This document shows positions 34,538 to 47,720 of a DNA stretch of 64,000 nucleotides, one piece after another. Numbering within the stretch: the first letter of the stretch is position 1; each line of letters opens with the position of its first letter. The notes beneath the pieces were generated by a model. It was not told where the DNA came from and did not search any database. It worked only from the letters and a program-made list of their open reading frames with translations. The translations under genes were made by a program, and so were the position numbers. The stretch comes from Margaritifera margaritifera (lineage: Eukaryota > Mollusca > Bivalvia > Unionida > Margaritiferidae), in assembly GCA_029931535.1 (NCBI GenBank), contig JAQPZY010001579.1, forward strand, positions 4,392,501 to 4,456,500. Direction: 5' to 3'.

Positions 34538-34956
34538 CCATTGTTGTTCTGATTAAATCATCAAAGAAGAACATTCATTCTAGAAGGTATGCATACCTTA
34601 TTGTTATTGTTAACAACACATGTCCCGCAAGAATATTCAACGCGAGCCTATAAAACGCGAAAATAACATACAGCGCACATCCCAAAAACATATTCATCCG
34701 CGAACCTTTTAAATGTGAAAATACCATCAAGCGCATGTCCTAAAAGCATATTCATCCGCCAATCTTTAAAACGCATAGATACCATCAAGCACATGAACTA
34801 AGATTATTAAATCAGCAGGTCTAAACACTATAAATGTTATGTTTTGAACAGTACAAAGTAAAAAACCTATGTTTTATAGCTTACAAAAACGACAAACACC
34901 GTGAAATAGCCCCGAAACGTGAAAAACTGTCCTAGAACTACCCTTTTACATCTACT
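34158..34956 (+). repeat. Right inverted repeat of the Polinton
   Basis: Inverted counterpart of 22443-23310. It covers the last part of polymerase B and about 420 bp of non-coding end sequence. That end contains three internal near-repeats of the type 'catattcatccgc ... accatcaagcgcatg' at about 34685-34800, also present on the left side in inverted form near 22620-22730. Confidence 0.8.
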
Positions 34957-35963
34957 GTAGCCCGTCCAATCTCAATAAATATGACCTTCTCTCTGGGTTT
35001 TTAAAAAATTTTTTTTTTAGCTATTTCTTGGTGCAACGACCAGTTCTCGCATTCTGTAGCTGATGAATTTGACGATGACCTATTAAAGGTATGGTTCGTT
35101 TATTGATTAAAAAGATGTAGTAATATTTCATATAACCCAAAGCCATAGTCACAGAGTCCAATTATGCTGAAAGCCGTCAAAAATATGATTTAGTCTTCCC
35201 AATGTCCTATTCATTTACCTCGTCGGAGTACGTGATTTGTCCAAATTATAGTTGTTTATGGGCTTAGGACGCGCAATTCATTATAATTTATTTGGAATCA
35301 TTTGATTGTAGGCATGTTTTGCATGCTATATTTTTATGCAGCAATACATGCAATTCTTCCATAATAGGATTCTGGAAACTTCAGCAAAAGCTTCCCATAA
35401 TGATCCTAGTTTGAGAGCAATACAGACTTAACGAAACGAGTGATGCAATTGAATCTTTAACAAAAGGGATTGCCATCGGATATGCGACGGTTACTGTTCT
35501 ATCGTGGTCTATAATATTTATACGTACAAAAGCCATCGTGCAGCTGCTATAAGCAAGTGAAGAAATGCAAATCGTTTTCCATAGAAGTCGATTTAAAAAT
35601 TTAAAAAAAAAGATGTATATGGTTTAAAGGAAGAAAATGCAATTTAGCGAAACAACTGAATGCAAATTGAATTTAGTTTCTAATTTTTGGTACACAAATG
35701 GGGTTTAATTCACTATCTTGGTGACAAAATTGATTCTTCCCAGCAAACGTGATTCTGGAAGAAAATATCTTGCTGTCCCATCAACGCTCTGAATCGATAA
35801 TTTGGCTGGTTAATTTAAACAGATTACGCGATGGGTCGATATTAGGACTGGATTTAGACCTAATCAATGTAAAATATCATGACTTGCCAGTCAATATTAT
35901 AGCTTAGCTTCAGAATCTAAATTGTGATTAATTACAAGAAGCGAACGGCCTAGCATAGGTTCA
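34957..35963. other. No gene seen
   Basis: Single-copy-looking AT-rich flank of the Polinton with no recognised homology. Confidence 0.5.
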
Positions 35964-36180
35964 GGAGCCAGAATAGCGTGTACTGGTAACACGTTAGACT
36001 AGTGACTCTGAGATCCAAAATTCGACTTCGGAACCACACATGCAACTCATAGTAGCTATCCTACAGGGTCGGTTCTTTTCTCTTCACTATCGAACTTTCT
36101 TTCACACCGAAAGTCACGTGGCGACAATATCCGGGTAATTTATGGCTTTGTTAATGCGGTAAGGTAGTTAAACTTGATGT
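35964..36180 (+). repeat. tRNA-like SINE, third head type
   Basis: The head ggagccagaatagcg, followed by 'tactggtaacacgttagact' and a degraded B-box-like block (aaattcgactt, about 36020), suggests a tRNA with the A-box form 'agcgNNctggtaa'. The body does not match the two main SINE families here. Confidence 0.5.
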
Positions 36181-37952
36181 ACGTTCAACGTAAAAATACA
36201 ATGAAACACGTTCAAAATTGATGAATATGTAGGGAACAATCAAGTTGAATGTTCTACATTGTATACAGCAAAATTTAATTAATCAGAAATGTGGAGCATC
36301 GCCAGAAAAAAAGCAAAATAGATTGAATCAAGCGGACTTTCAAAACTTTTACTGGTTACTAAAATAACCCCACATTCAAGCTGCTAGTGATATAGCTCAA
36401 GATTGGTATTTGCTGATATGGGATAATATTTTTAAATGAAGTACATTTAACACATATGTACAGTCTCACATAATAAGACTTTATATGTTTCACATTGATT
36501 TCTTTCTATATTTCGAATTAATTGCTTGGTGCCAAACAGGAATAAAGCGCAATCATTTTATATTAACTCAGTTTTGAATACACCGATACATTACCGGTGT
36601 ATGGATTAGACATGGGGTACGTTCATCCCGTTAAATCCACTTAAAAGACTTCAACAGGAAAAATGCATACATTATAAATTGCTGTACAAAAAGCAATATT
36701 ATTTGCGGTTCATATTACCTAAAGATTTATTTAGATAAATAATTCCAGTATTGCTTCCAAGCCCTGTTCCACACTGTTAGATATGTCATTTTTAAAACTT
36801 ATCCGACAATTTTAAAAATTTTGAATGCTACTGTTGTGTAAATTATTTATATTACAACTTTAGATATCGAATTCATAGTAAAATGTTTGAAGTTGTACAT
36901 TAAGAATAGTTTCCCTCTAAAACCAAAGGTCCACCTTCGCTCAATCCAAACTCCACAAATTCTCTGTTATGCATAGTTAACATTATGAAAAAATAGATAT
37001 TACAATGAATATAATTATAGGGTACACACTGTTGAAAACAAATATAGGAAACAGCTGTCTTACTAAGATTGATTACCTTCTTCTAGAACTCGTAAAGGAA
37101 CTGTTTATAAACTAACATCATTCTGAAGGCAGAAAACAGTCCAGACGTCATTTTCTTTTTTTCCAACTTCGTAAAGTAATAACAACTTCTGCCAACTTGG
37201 CTGCAAAACGCATGACAATGGAATAAAAGGTTCGAGAAACTGCGTGTTGTTGGTTGGTAAATAACCTGCAAAATAGATTGCTGCACTTTGAATTTAAATT
37301 GTACAACATTTGGGGGAGGGGGGGGGGGGGCAGGAAATTTTATTTACAGTGCCGCTGTTTTATTGATTGAAGTCGCGTGAATAATTACTGTCGATACAAG
37401 AAATCTGCGTTTCTGATCAAAAATATTGACGACCTTGTAATACGTTACTATTTTCAACTATATATTTAAATATTCTTCATTTAATAACATATTGCAATCA
37501 TAAGACTACCTTATCAATTATGCATTTGATCATGTTCGCTTTTTTGTACTTTTTCTTTACGTGCAATAGCTTTACTCTCAGTTTTTGATCAACTGATGTC
37601 AAAGACCTAAATGAAAATTGTTAATAAGGTATTTATCCTTTGCAAGGAACTTCAAAAAATTCGATTAACTGTCACTTTTTATTTGTATAATTAACCAAGA
37701 ATCGTTTGTGATGTTTGCTTTCTTCGTTTAGGTTTATCAGATTAAAATTAAATAGACTAAACAAAATAACTATTCATTGTATAGATAAGAAATCAAAATC
37801 TATTTGATTAAAAATTTGATCTCCAGAATAAGGCATTTTAATAATAAAAATTAAGGCAAAGGTAACAGTTAAAGAATTCAAATCAAAATTAGAGTATATT
37901 GATTTTCTTTCTGTTTCTTTAGAAAATGTTTTTGCTCTACCAGCAGTTGTCT
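36181..37952. other. No gene seen
   Basis: AT-rich. A G run of about 20 bases with one A lies at 37312-37330. No recognised homology. Confidence 0.5.
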
Positions 37953-38100
37953 GATAAATAAGTCTAAACCTGGAAGGTTGTGGTGGTGGGGGAATATAAC
38001 TTCATGACGATAATTAGGCTCCGTGATAAATAAGTCTGTCTAAACATGGAAGGTTGTGGTGGTGGGGGAATATAACTTCATGACGATAATTAGGCTCCGT
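37953..38100. repeat. Tandem duplication, 72/76-bp units
   Basis: Copy 1 (37953-38024) and copy 2 (38025-38100) differ by a 4-bp insertion (tctg) and one or two bases. Both contain 'ggaaggttgtggtggtgggg'. The near identity suggests a recent event. Confidence 0.95.
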
Positions 38101-38927
38101 GATGTGACTTTTGAGGAGGAACCCAAAACTGCTCTACTACCTACCACAACGATCACAAACAGATTTTTGTCGGAACAATTGGAGATGCAGACAATGAGGA
38201 CCTTGAACCCATAGGTACTTAGCTAGTGGCCCGTAGTATTTCGTTCTTAATACGCAGCCACAATTGCCTATAAAAGGGCGCATTGAGCTGACCATATTGA
38301 TATCCATATTGAAAACTCGGTGTTAATTTTAAGTCTTATCTTTCTGGCAGTAAATTGAAACATTGAAAACAAAGCAAAAATATGTAACACACTTTAAAAG
38401 CAATTTTTGTCACAAAATTAAAACCTATCTGGAAGGAGAGAAACTGTCATTCATACAGTGAATATGTGTGGTTGCTCAGTTTTTTATGGTATAGATCTTG
38501 AATAAAATAGCATATAAATATATTAGCAATCAACCGGCAACAGAGGGGCAGTCATAAATCAAATGTATCTCTTCTGGCATTCATGTGGCAAGTTATAATC
38601 AACATGAATGATTTATGAATTAAGCAACATCTTCACTGCTAATTGTTTTGACACGGAATATTGCCTTATAAATGAACATAGATGTCCTGATAATATTCCA
38701 ACAACAGTCTGGCCATAATGCATTCCATTATTAGCATAGTTATAAATTAAGAATAAATTATTTGATTAAATCAACAGGAAATACACCCCATTTAATGGGA
38801 GGCATTTTCACGTGCTACTTTGAACCTTTGATATTCCAGTAATGACTTTAACACCTTTGAGTGCTAATTCTAACAGGTCAAGGTAAAATATCCATGCTTT
38901 TAAAAAATAACCTTCCTTACATTTGAT
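38101..38927. other. No gene seen
   Basis: No recognised homology. Confidence 0.5.
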
Positions 38928-39110
38928 GGAGCCGTATTAGCTCAGTTGGTAGAGCGTCGTAATATAAGGGTCGGGGATTCAGTACCTGCTCAGGCCAGTC
39001 CGTGTTGGCTGCCTCGGGATTTCCTTGAGAAAAGCACTTAGATAGCATTTCCTCGGAATGATATAGGCAATAATGTGTTAAAAGTGTCGTTTAAGCCAAC
39101 CAAACAAGCA
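38928..39110 (+). repeat. tRNA-derived SINE with well-kept A-box
   Basis: The head ggagccgtattagctcagtt, continuing 'ggtagagcg', is nearly a perfect tRNA D-arm. The B-box is altered (gggattcagtacc). The body holds 'gtgttggctgcctcgggat' and 'gagaaaagcacttag', a variant of the 'gggcaaggcact' family, and the tail is 'aaccaaacaagc'. The T-arm and acceptor stem do not pair as in a tRNA gene. Confidence 0.8.
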
Positions 39111-42100
39111 ACTAGCCAACCGGATTTTTTTCTAAATAGGATTTCAGTTCATGATGAGGTGGTTTATATTTTATCTGCATTTTTCACTCCAAAATGTTGC
39201 CTATCTTTTAGATATACATTTGTTAATTTATTCAGTAAGATTGGAATTTAATTTTGAAATTACTAATGCATTTGCAATTGATACATTTACAATAGCTAGA
39301 GTCTACTTAACAAAGTTTACTTAATTTTCAGACACAGTCAACATTGTCACCGATTTCAAAAATGTCGTTGTGTTCCATTCCAAAACAAAATGAAACAGTG
39401 CGTTACCCAAATCTAGGAAATCTTAAAGTTTCCACTTTTGTTTATATTTTTAAGTCCATAGAAGACATCGACGTACTAGCATGTTCTAGTATGAGCAAGC
39501 TTGATGTTTGTATTAGGTTAGATACATTAGCTATGCATGGACAATTAACTTAGTACTGACGAATAACGACCGACGCGGGATGATAATAAATTATTACCAT
39601 TGCTACTTGTATTGAATTAGAAAAAATCGATTTTATTTCCAATGTGTTATTCTTCGGGCGATTGCCTTTTCTTTTGAATTTGAAATTGCATCATAACTTC
39701 ATTAATAAAGGCCAGCTGTTATATATATTGTTGAGCCTGATTTTACAGATCTAGACACAATAAACAGTGAGAGATAACCTAGATATACGGTTCACCTCTT
39801 CATACACTTGTTCCTACTTTCACGTAAACTGACTATATATTTTTTTTCTTCAAACTTTTATTTTCCTGCAAAGTCACTGTAATGGCATAGTTCTTAATTT
39901 GAAAATGATGCCTTCCATGAGTTAGTAGGAATTGTGGTGAATTGTGTCTATCAGCCTACGGCTTTCGCTGTGTACGATGGTCAGTCATTAATGAACTATC
40001 GAGTTGTTTGTAAATTCGAGTACTTTACAAATACTACATTTATTCTATGCACCCAGTTCTGTGTTAACCTGATCTATGTCGCGTGACTCTCGATATGATC
40101 ATGAGAAAGGGTCGATGTCGGTGTTATGTGGTTTTCTAGGGTAGCCAATTCCATCCACTCCCTACGTGTAAAGGTTCATCCCAAGTTATTTAAGGCGTAC
40201 GACGTTATATCAGAGAATGTGCTCGAAAATCATAATGAAAGGTATACAATTTAGTATTTACACCAAGCTCATTGTGGAGAACATTCGATCAGAATTTATC
40301 GATCTTTATACCGATTTTGAGTACCAATAATATCTCAACTAGGGTACAAAAATAAAACATGTTAATACTGAAAAGAGCCGTCGAGAACAGCCAGGGGATA
40401 ATTTGCAAACAGTCAGGGGATAATTTGCATGTAACAGTTTTAGAAGTTCTGGAAATATTCCGTCTCCTCGGCGTGTAAATAACGTTTTTAAACAGTGTTT
40501 AAGGTATAAGAATCGATAAGATTCGTTCTCTGGTCTATGCGCCTGAACTGTATGTGTATTCATTTTTGATTTGATTAAAAAGACCCTCTGAGAGGAAAAG
40601 GTAAGTTTCGAAACAAATTCAAGCAGTAGAAGTGGAAATCTTAATCGATTTTGATTCTAAAATTGTACAATAATCAATTGTATATGATTGTACAGAAATA
40701 TATATAAAAAAATAGTAACTTTCAATTCACATTTATCGAATCATATGAATCTTGTAGCAACTCTATGGATATTATCGAAGACATTATAGGGTTTGTATGG
40801 TGTTTTGATATTTGTGTTCACCATTTTATTTTCTTATATTTCTTTTCTTTTTTTTTTAAATATTGAACACATAAGTAACAAAATCATCGCCCAAATCTCC
40901 GCATTTATAAGCAACTAAATACAGATTAAAATTCTGACGGATATGGTAACAAATCGTGATTGAGCATGTTTGCTTCGAAAAACTATTTTAAGCACCGTAT
41001 AAGAATGCAGTTATGTTGTTCTTGGAGAACCCATCTGCAAGTGGGGGGTGTTATCATTTGTTCCCATCGTGGGATCCCTAGGAGCGGGTCCAAGGTCAGA
41101 TTTGCAAATGTCTCAATTGCAACCACATTTTCAAATATTTTTTGATCAAACTTTATATGCAGTTTTAGCACGAAGACGCATGATGTATATGACGAAGTTT
41201 GCAGTATGACCCCTTGGTCACTGTCTGTGGGTGTGGGTGGTTACAAGTAGAAATATGGGGTGATTGGAATATGCAGTTTAAAAAAATCATGGGGTATTGT
41301 AGTGAGCCATTGTATTTACTATAATTGACACTGAAATCCCTGTCTGTTGAACATCTGACAAATTATAGCTATATACGATCACGGAAAGAATAATTATCGG
41401 TTTGATGTCATATTCTTTTCCCCATCCATTTGCGCTTTGTATTGTGCAAAATCTGGTTTTAAAAGAGCGTGACACTAATTGAAGCAAGGTTAGTATCAAC
41501 CACTCGTATATTGCACTGTATGTAACAATCGCGACATTGTCAATATCTTACAGGTAATTGTATAGCTTTTCAGTGACTTCAGTGTAACGACAGTGACATC
41601 AGAATTGTAAGGAGACAATCTAAGCCATAGGTAACAAAATGGCCTGTAGCAAAAAATCATCAATTTGAAATAATATATACACAAAACAGAGGAGAAAAAA
41701 ATTAGAAAAAAAAAAATAAAAGTTTCAGCTGAGAATTTTTTTTCGCGGCATTACATTTCTTTGCTTTGAAGAAAAAAATTCCTCGTGTTTGTCCAAGTTG
41801 GATTGGAATGAATTACAACTAATATTTCTGAAAATGAGATTTAACAAGGTGAGCAAAAAAGAGCCAAAAGTTACAAATGCTAACTTCTTCACATATCGTT
41901 GTTATTTATGAAATAAAATCATCTCTACCCCATATTATGTTGTAGCTAAATTGCGTATATGGACACAGAAACTCGCTATTTTTTTGCTATACGTTGCAGT
42001 CCATGGCTTGTTTTAAAATAAATAATATCAAATAATCTGTAAGTTTTGTGGCTGATTTCACTGTGTGATATTAACGTTGCATTTTTAATTAAAATATATT

Positions 42101-42244
42101 CCATTGACACATAATCACTCATGTTTTGGAGATACATTAAATAAACATCTATATTTTCCTCCTGATAACTTATCTCGATCTTTCTTACGCATGCAAGAAA
42201 CATAGATAAGCGCTACCTACGACGAGATTAAAGCGGTTATACAT

Positions 42245-42246
<2 letters not shown>
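39111..42246. other. No gene seen
   Basis: About 3 kb without recognised genes. Short frames at 39344-39553 and 40960-41171 have no family features. A two-copy repeat of 'caggggataatttgca' lies at about 40391-40428. Confidence 0.5.

Positions 42247-42295
<49 letters not shown>
42247..42295. repeat. (AC)n microsatellite
   Basis: Pure AC run of about 24 units. Confidence 0.97.
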
Positions 42296-42296
<1 letters not shown>

Positions 42297-42402
42297 TGGA
42301 ATGATTTCTCCAATTATATCTGATTCTGATCAAATGTCAACGAAAATCCATAAAAGCTAGATCACAATATTAATTTTTTTCAAGAGGCTGGAACAATCAT
42401 GC

Positions 42403-42618
42403 TCTACATATCGACTAAATGTATCCGAAAGGTATATCCTGTAGTCTATATATCATCTAAATGTATCGAAAATGTATACCCTGTAATCTATATATCAACT
42501 AAATGTATCCACAAGGTATACCCTTTAATCTATATATCGACTAAATGTAGCCACAAGTTATACCCTTTAATCTATATATCGACTAATTGTATCCAAAAGG
42601 TATACCCTGTAGTCTATA
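42403..42618. repeat. Minisatellite, 42-bp unit, 5 copies
   Basis: The unit contains 'tatatatcgactaaatgtat' followed by a cc(a/g)aaaggtataccc-type block. Because 42 is divisible by three, the plus strand stays open for 95 codons with a 14-residue periodicity (YISTKCI-x-KVYP). No signal peptide, homology or gene context supports a protein. Confidence 0.9.
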
Positions 42619-43595
42619 ATGCAAGACAAAATATTAGTATTTTTATTACTTTATCGAGAGAAATTAAGCTGTCTTTGGATTTATAATTTATTATCAGCGA
42701 TGTCTTCTCTGTATGTACCTACCCAAATATCGCTTCAATATATAGTTTTTAGCCTTCTTTTCCGTTCGTCCTTTCGTCCTTCCATCTGGGAACCATACCT
42801 CCTCTCCGTCAGTTTGTCACAATGTGTTTAAACTTTGCCTTTAGATCCGATTCTTATGCACCTTTAGGCACCAGGTCTATGGATGCTTCTTGGTAAAGGC
42901 TTAAGTCAGTATGACCTACAATTTACGCTTAATTGATTTTTTTTAAAGTTTTGTGTTTACGTCAATTTGGCAGGAAAATCAGACATTGTAAAAAAAAAAA
43001 AGGGTGTCAATGCAGTTTTCTTGGTTGTGATTTATCGAAAATAACACACATGGGGCATCTGTAATTCATGCAGAGTAATTCAGAAAACTTACAGAGAAAC
43101 CTAAAGGTTATTGTTGCCTCATTTTAGGAATCAATATTTCTTCAACAGGAATTTTCGACAGGATAAAGATTTATCGCTTAAGCTCTTTTACCATTCGCCC
43201 TAAATGGTAATAAATTAGAATTATCGATATGATATCAGAAATTGGTATTATCGGTGTCATTGTATTCGATCGTATATATTGAGGACAATATAGATATAGT
43301 AGATAATTTACGTCCATGATTTCCAGCGGTTTACACTATTACACCTTTATTTAGAATGTATATCAAATTAAAGTTTTTATTCTGTGTTTTTTTTATATAT
43401 CCCCTTTCCTTTCTTCGTGATGTGAACTGTAAATACTAGCATTGGAATGGCATTGTTTTGGTCATACAGAAGGCCTTTAATCTGTCAGAGAATTGCAGCA
43501 TCTATTGTGAAGTCTAAATCTTTATGTCTAGTGTCTATTCATGGCTTTCTTGGATTAATCTTCCATCCTTGATTTCAATACACTGAAACCTGTCT
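42619..43595. other. No gene seen
   Basis: No recognised homology. Confidence 0.5.
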
Positions 43596-43870
43596 TAGCG
43601 GACACCTGATAATAAAGGATATGTGCTCGTAAAGAACATATGTTCATAAAGGGCACGTATACATAACGGACATATGTTCGTACAGGAGAACTATTCCACA
43701 ATGACACCTATTCATCAAGAACACTTGCTCATTACAGACACATGCTCTTAAAAGACACCTGTTCCTCACGGAAACTTGCTCATAAAGTATATTTGCTCAT
43801 GAAGAACACATGTTCATCAAGGACAACATAATGAACCCTCTTCTTTTAACCTTAAATAATTCCCCTACAT
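43596..43870. repeat. Degenerate short tandem repeat, about 18-19-bp unit
   Basis: Variants of 'ggacacatgttcataaa' recur about a dozen times with heavy divergence (ggacacctg, gaacatatgttcataaa, ggacatatgttcgt and others). Confidence 0.7.
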
Positions 43871-45116
43871 AACGGACACCTGTCCACAAATTTTTTTGTA
43901 TTCCTTTGAGTGCCTGTTTTAACAGATTTCACTGTTTTTCAGTTTTCACATTTCTCCCGACCTCTACCCTTTGTGGTTCTCTGTTGCTAGCTTTGATATA
44001 CTTTCATGGTTTGAGAACATAACCAAACAGGTGAAGAAATAGAACACTACTTTGATCCTTCCGATTGCTCTGAATCAATCAATTATTAATTACAAATATA
44101 GTTCTACAAGTGAGAAAATAAATGCACTAGTTCTCTAAATCTTATATGTAAAATCCAATTATTTACCAGAAAGAGAGTCTATTAAGACCACGTAAAACCA
44201 TATTGATTTTACAAAGCAGCTGATTCTTTTATGTAATTCAATCTAATATTTGCCAGGTGAAGCCGTCTCTTATATAATTCCACAGAAAGTGCAGATCAAA
44301 GGTCTTCCGGTCATGCTCATTTAAAAATCATTGCAAAAGTGAATGAACTCGAATACTGGTAGTGGATCAGCGAATCAAAGCAAAGTATCACCTGGTTAAA
44401 CAAACTACCTCTTGACAATTTGTACCTCGAACTACTGAGATGACATATCTAATGTTGTTGTTGTTGTGGGAGGGGGGTAACAAAAAACTGCTCGAACAAA
44501 CCATTCTTTCTTCGAACTGTCCTCAAAAGCTGTCAATTTAAAAATGAAGCCTCGATGACAGCCCACATAACAGACAAATCTTGGGAAAGCCAATAAATGC
44601 CACCAAAGCAAAATAGATTATGCACTGCATGATTGCTGTTCAAACAAAACTCGAAACTCGCTTTGTGTGTTTAATTGAACGATTTCCCTGAGACTTAGAG
44701 CGTTGTAGAATCTGACAAAAGCCATATGAGGAAGCTGTGCAAGAACCTAGCAGACATAAAGAGCATTGGAAATTTACTATCATTTAAAAAAATGACATAC
44801 ACGATGTTTTCTTATCGATCCTTAGCCATATACCCGATTAATTTATTTGCTTGATGTCCAAGCTTAGACAATGCTCATCCCAAAAAAGCGACGGAGTCTT
44901 TTCTGGTACTGTAAATGACAGTTGGATTCTCATGTTAGTCTTTATGGCACACATTAAACGGTAACTGAAACTCGTATAGGAAATTTTTACCGGCATAAGA
45001 GGGAAGTAAATACAACTGATATTTTCGGAATAATGATTCATGGAAAATGAATTAACCAATAACGATAGAATAAAAAGCAGAACTAAATTAGATCGATTTT
45101 TAAAGTATACCCTATT
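43871..45116. other. No gene seen
   Basis: No recognised homology. Confidence 0.5.
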
Positions 45117-45128
45117 CACACACACACA

Positions 45129-45202
<74 letters not shown>
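45117..45202. repeat. (CA)n(TA)n(TG)n microsatellite
   Basis: CA, then TA, then TG runs. The whole tract is a near-perfect palindrome because CA and TG ends are complementary around the TA core. Confidence 0.95.
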
Positions 45203-45204
<2 letters not shown>

Positions 45205-46714
45205 CATAAATCGATAACTGATGTCAATCAGATCAACAACATTACAATAAATAATCAGACATTAAGATCTAAGATATTGTTGAAAAGGACTTTAAGATAG
45301 ATAAGACACTAGTGTTTGAATAATGTTACAATAACAAACCGGAACGTTTTACAAGAAAAACAATCAATTCTGCCCTAAAAGTCACATTTATTCAAGGAAT
45401 CACGTCGTAAACAGCCATTTTGTCAAGATTGTTTATTATACGTTATTGTCAAAAATATACCGCTTTATCGACTACATGATTAAAAAGGCAGTTTGTCTCA
45501 TTTCCTAGAATTGGTTCTTTGAATCAAGTTAATTTGTAAATACCGATTTTGGTTTGACCATGGCCTTTGTCTTTGCAGCTTTTGATCAAAAGTGGGCATT
45601 GCAAATCGCACTCTTAGAGACGCGGGTGCAGTGATCGTCGCCAGTATTTGTACATTTCATGTTTAATAAAAACAGCCGCTGCTACGCTCAATCTTGAACG
45701 ATATTATCTTTCAACATTAGAATACTGCTTGCGTGGCAGCGACATATGAAAGGATCAAATTATATATAGAAACGTAAGGGATACATTTCTTAGCGGGGAT
45801 GTAATGTAATAAACGAACCAGCATAGTGTTCGTTGACGTCAAAGCGATTTGTCATGCAAAAACAGCATATGAAGTTCCGAGTCAAATAAAAAAATGTGTC
45901 CCTTTCTTCCAGAAAACATAGAAATGAACGAAAAAACATAAGTTAACAAAATAAGCTCAACCTATTGCAGAAACATCATCTTATGACCATGAAAATATGG
46001 CAAACAGCAACCTAGTTCCATTTGCGCAAGCTTTAACTTATTTTGGTGAGACAATTCCTCACATACCTATTGCACGAGCTTAGCTGTATGGATTGCAATT
46101 ACTGATTCTCCAGGCGTTCTCAAGAAGTTGCAGCCGTTATAATTTGGCACGAATTTCAAAGGTATTAACTGATGAATTCGAGATTCTTTGTAAAATATTT
46201 GACTCAGGATTGTACAGATTTTTCAATGGTACCATGGAAACAACTTCAATCCATTACGAGACGAGTCTCTTGTTTGCTGATTGGAAGTATGGGACTGGAG
46301 ATTCTCACCAAAGACTGAAACAATGATGGTTTGACTCGTTGAGTGAAACATTGAAATGTTTCGAATTGTGTTAATCACTTCACTTTGCTAGGGTATCAGT
46401 TATAGGCACACAATAATTGCAGTCACGCCATATTTTGAGAAGTTGAAGATGCCTCATTCTAGATGCCAGACATCAGATTTTTCCGACTTCTTTGACTGGT
46501 CCCATGTTGTAGTTTCCATCAGGCCATTAAGTCATGGTGGTATCACAATGCCATACATGCCAAACAGGTGCTTGCCACCATGCCTTGATTTTGCGGCAAT
46601 TTTTTTGAGCTTCCAAATTATGTATACATTTTTGTTATAATTTTAGAGATCATGTGAGTGCACACAAAATTTTCTTTAGTTATTCACACAATGTTTTGAT
46701 GGTTTGCATTGCTA
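45203..46714. other. No gene seen
   Basis: Two short plus-strand frames (46093-46326 and 46443-46640) are open by length only. No family recognised. Confidence 0.5.
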
Positions 46715-46768
<54 letters not shown>

Positions 46769-46785
46769 AATAATAATAATAATAC
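46715..46785. repeat. (AAT)n microsatellite
   Basis: About 20 units, interrupted by 'aca' near 46767. Confidence 0.95.
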
Positions 46786-46974
46786 AAATTTTAACAGATC
46801 CATACAACTTTATTTCCTCCAAAAGGATCGGACAGCAGGATAAAAGCTATATAGATACCCTCTCCTAAAGTGATATGGCAACGGGCTAGGGAGAAATAAC
46901 GTGGGGAGGGGTGGGGGAGTTGAAAAGAAGATATAAATAAAATAGGTTTGAACTGGAAAGATTTAATACAAGCA

Positions 46975-47003
46975 ATGTGTGTGTGTGTGTGTGTGTGAGA
47001 TAT

Positions 47004-47041
<38 letters not shown>
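46975..47041. repeat. (TG)n and (GA)n microsatellite
   Basis: A TG run to 46998 and a GA run from 47007, separated by 'atataaa'. Confidence 0.95.
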
Positions 47042-47044
<3 letters not shown>

Positions 47045-47219
47045 CTCGGTATGATATCAATAGTCTTACAAGAGATACTATTCAAATTATCAGTTGATCA
47101 ACTAACATATTAGTCTACACGCATAAACGTTTTTTTCTACTAAACATTCTAAACAAACAACATATGTACACTACGTGAAGTGACCTGAATCAGAAATTTA
47201 AAAAAATGGAAAGTTTCCG

Positions 47220-47720
47220 TTCTTCATGAGAGACTTTTATTTGGTTTGAATAAATCTTTTTGGAGAGATTTACTGAAAGTATACAATGAAGTAAAATTTA
47301 GAACTTCGTCTTCTAAATTGCTCTATTGTTCAGCCGTAGACTTAAAAAAAACCTATTTTATATAACTGAGTCCTTGGTATAGGATAATTCAATTAATTCT
47401 ATTTTGTATTACAGCGATTACTATGAGTATTATAAGCATCTATCACTTCTCGCAAATGTTCAGGTGATTTATTATATAGAATTGTATGCACAAACACCAG
47501 TTTATAATTTTGTCTATGTTTTGCCAGTGATTCCCAATCTAGTTCGTAAAAACAATTATAGACTTGCAATACATTTCGCTGCTTCAATTTGAATACTTTC
47601 AAATAACTCACTTTCAGCCTTAGAGCAATTAATCCAAACCGTGTAAGCATATTCAAAAATAGGTCGTATAAATGCAGTATAGATTCTAATGAGAGAGTCC
47701 CTGTCTGAGTCATACTGAAG
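47220..47720 (-). mobile_element. LINE 3' coding end, minus strand
   Basis: The minus-strand 111-codon frame (47399-47734) ends with YELDWESLAKHRQNYKLVF, then YNKSPEHLREVIDAYNTHSN, a pattern typical of the C-terminal region of LINE reverse transcriptase proteins. Homologous text continues out of frame towards 47220 (FFLS, LNN, LYTFSKSL-like and KKDLFKPN-like fragments). It may be the 3' part of the same kind of element as the fragment at 17541-18242, but the two do not overlap, so this cannot be shown here. Confidence 0.7.

Larger units (their letters stand above)
22443..34956. mobile_element. Decayed Polinton/Maverick, about 12.5 kb
   Basis: Polintons are large self-replicating DNA transposons related to viruses. 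They carry a protein-primed polymerase B, a retroviral-type integrase, an adenain-like protease, a packaging ATPase and capsid proteins. Recognisable remains of all these lie between two long inverted repeats (22443-23310 and 34158-34956). The outermost bases can be read as AG...CT, as expected for Polinton ends. I do not find a matching 6-bp target duplication (agtgtt on the left, gtagcc on the right), so the ends are approximate. All genes carry stops and frameshifts. A MITE and two long (TA)n tracts were added later. The length is below the usual 15-20 kb, consistent with internal deletion. Confidence 0.85.

Noticed and set aside
38928..39000. A tRNA gene, because the D-arm is nearly perfect
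   Set aside because: The B-box is altered, the T-arm and acceptor stems do not pair, and SINE body text follows. The other tRNA-like heads in the window fail in the same way.
42399..42686. 95-codon protein with 14-residue repeats
   Set aside because: It follows entirely from a 42-bp tandem repeat. No gene signals around it. Kept only as a low-interest finding.
46093..46640. Possible host exons on the plus strand
   Set aside because: Two short open frames with no recognised domain and no convincing splice sites.
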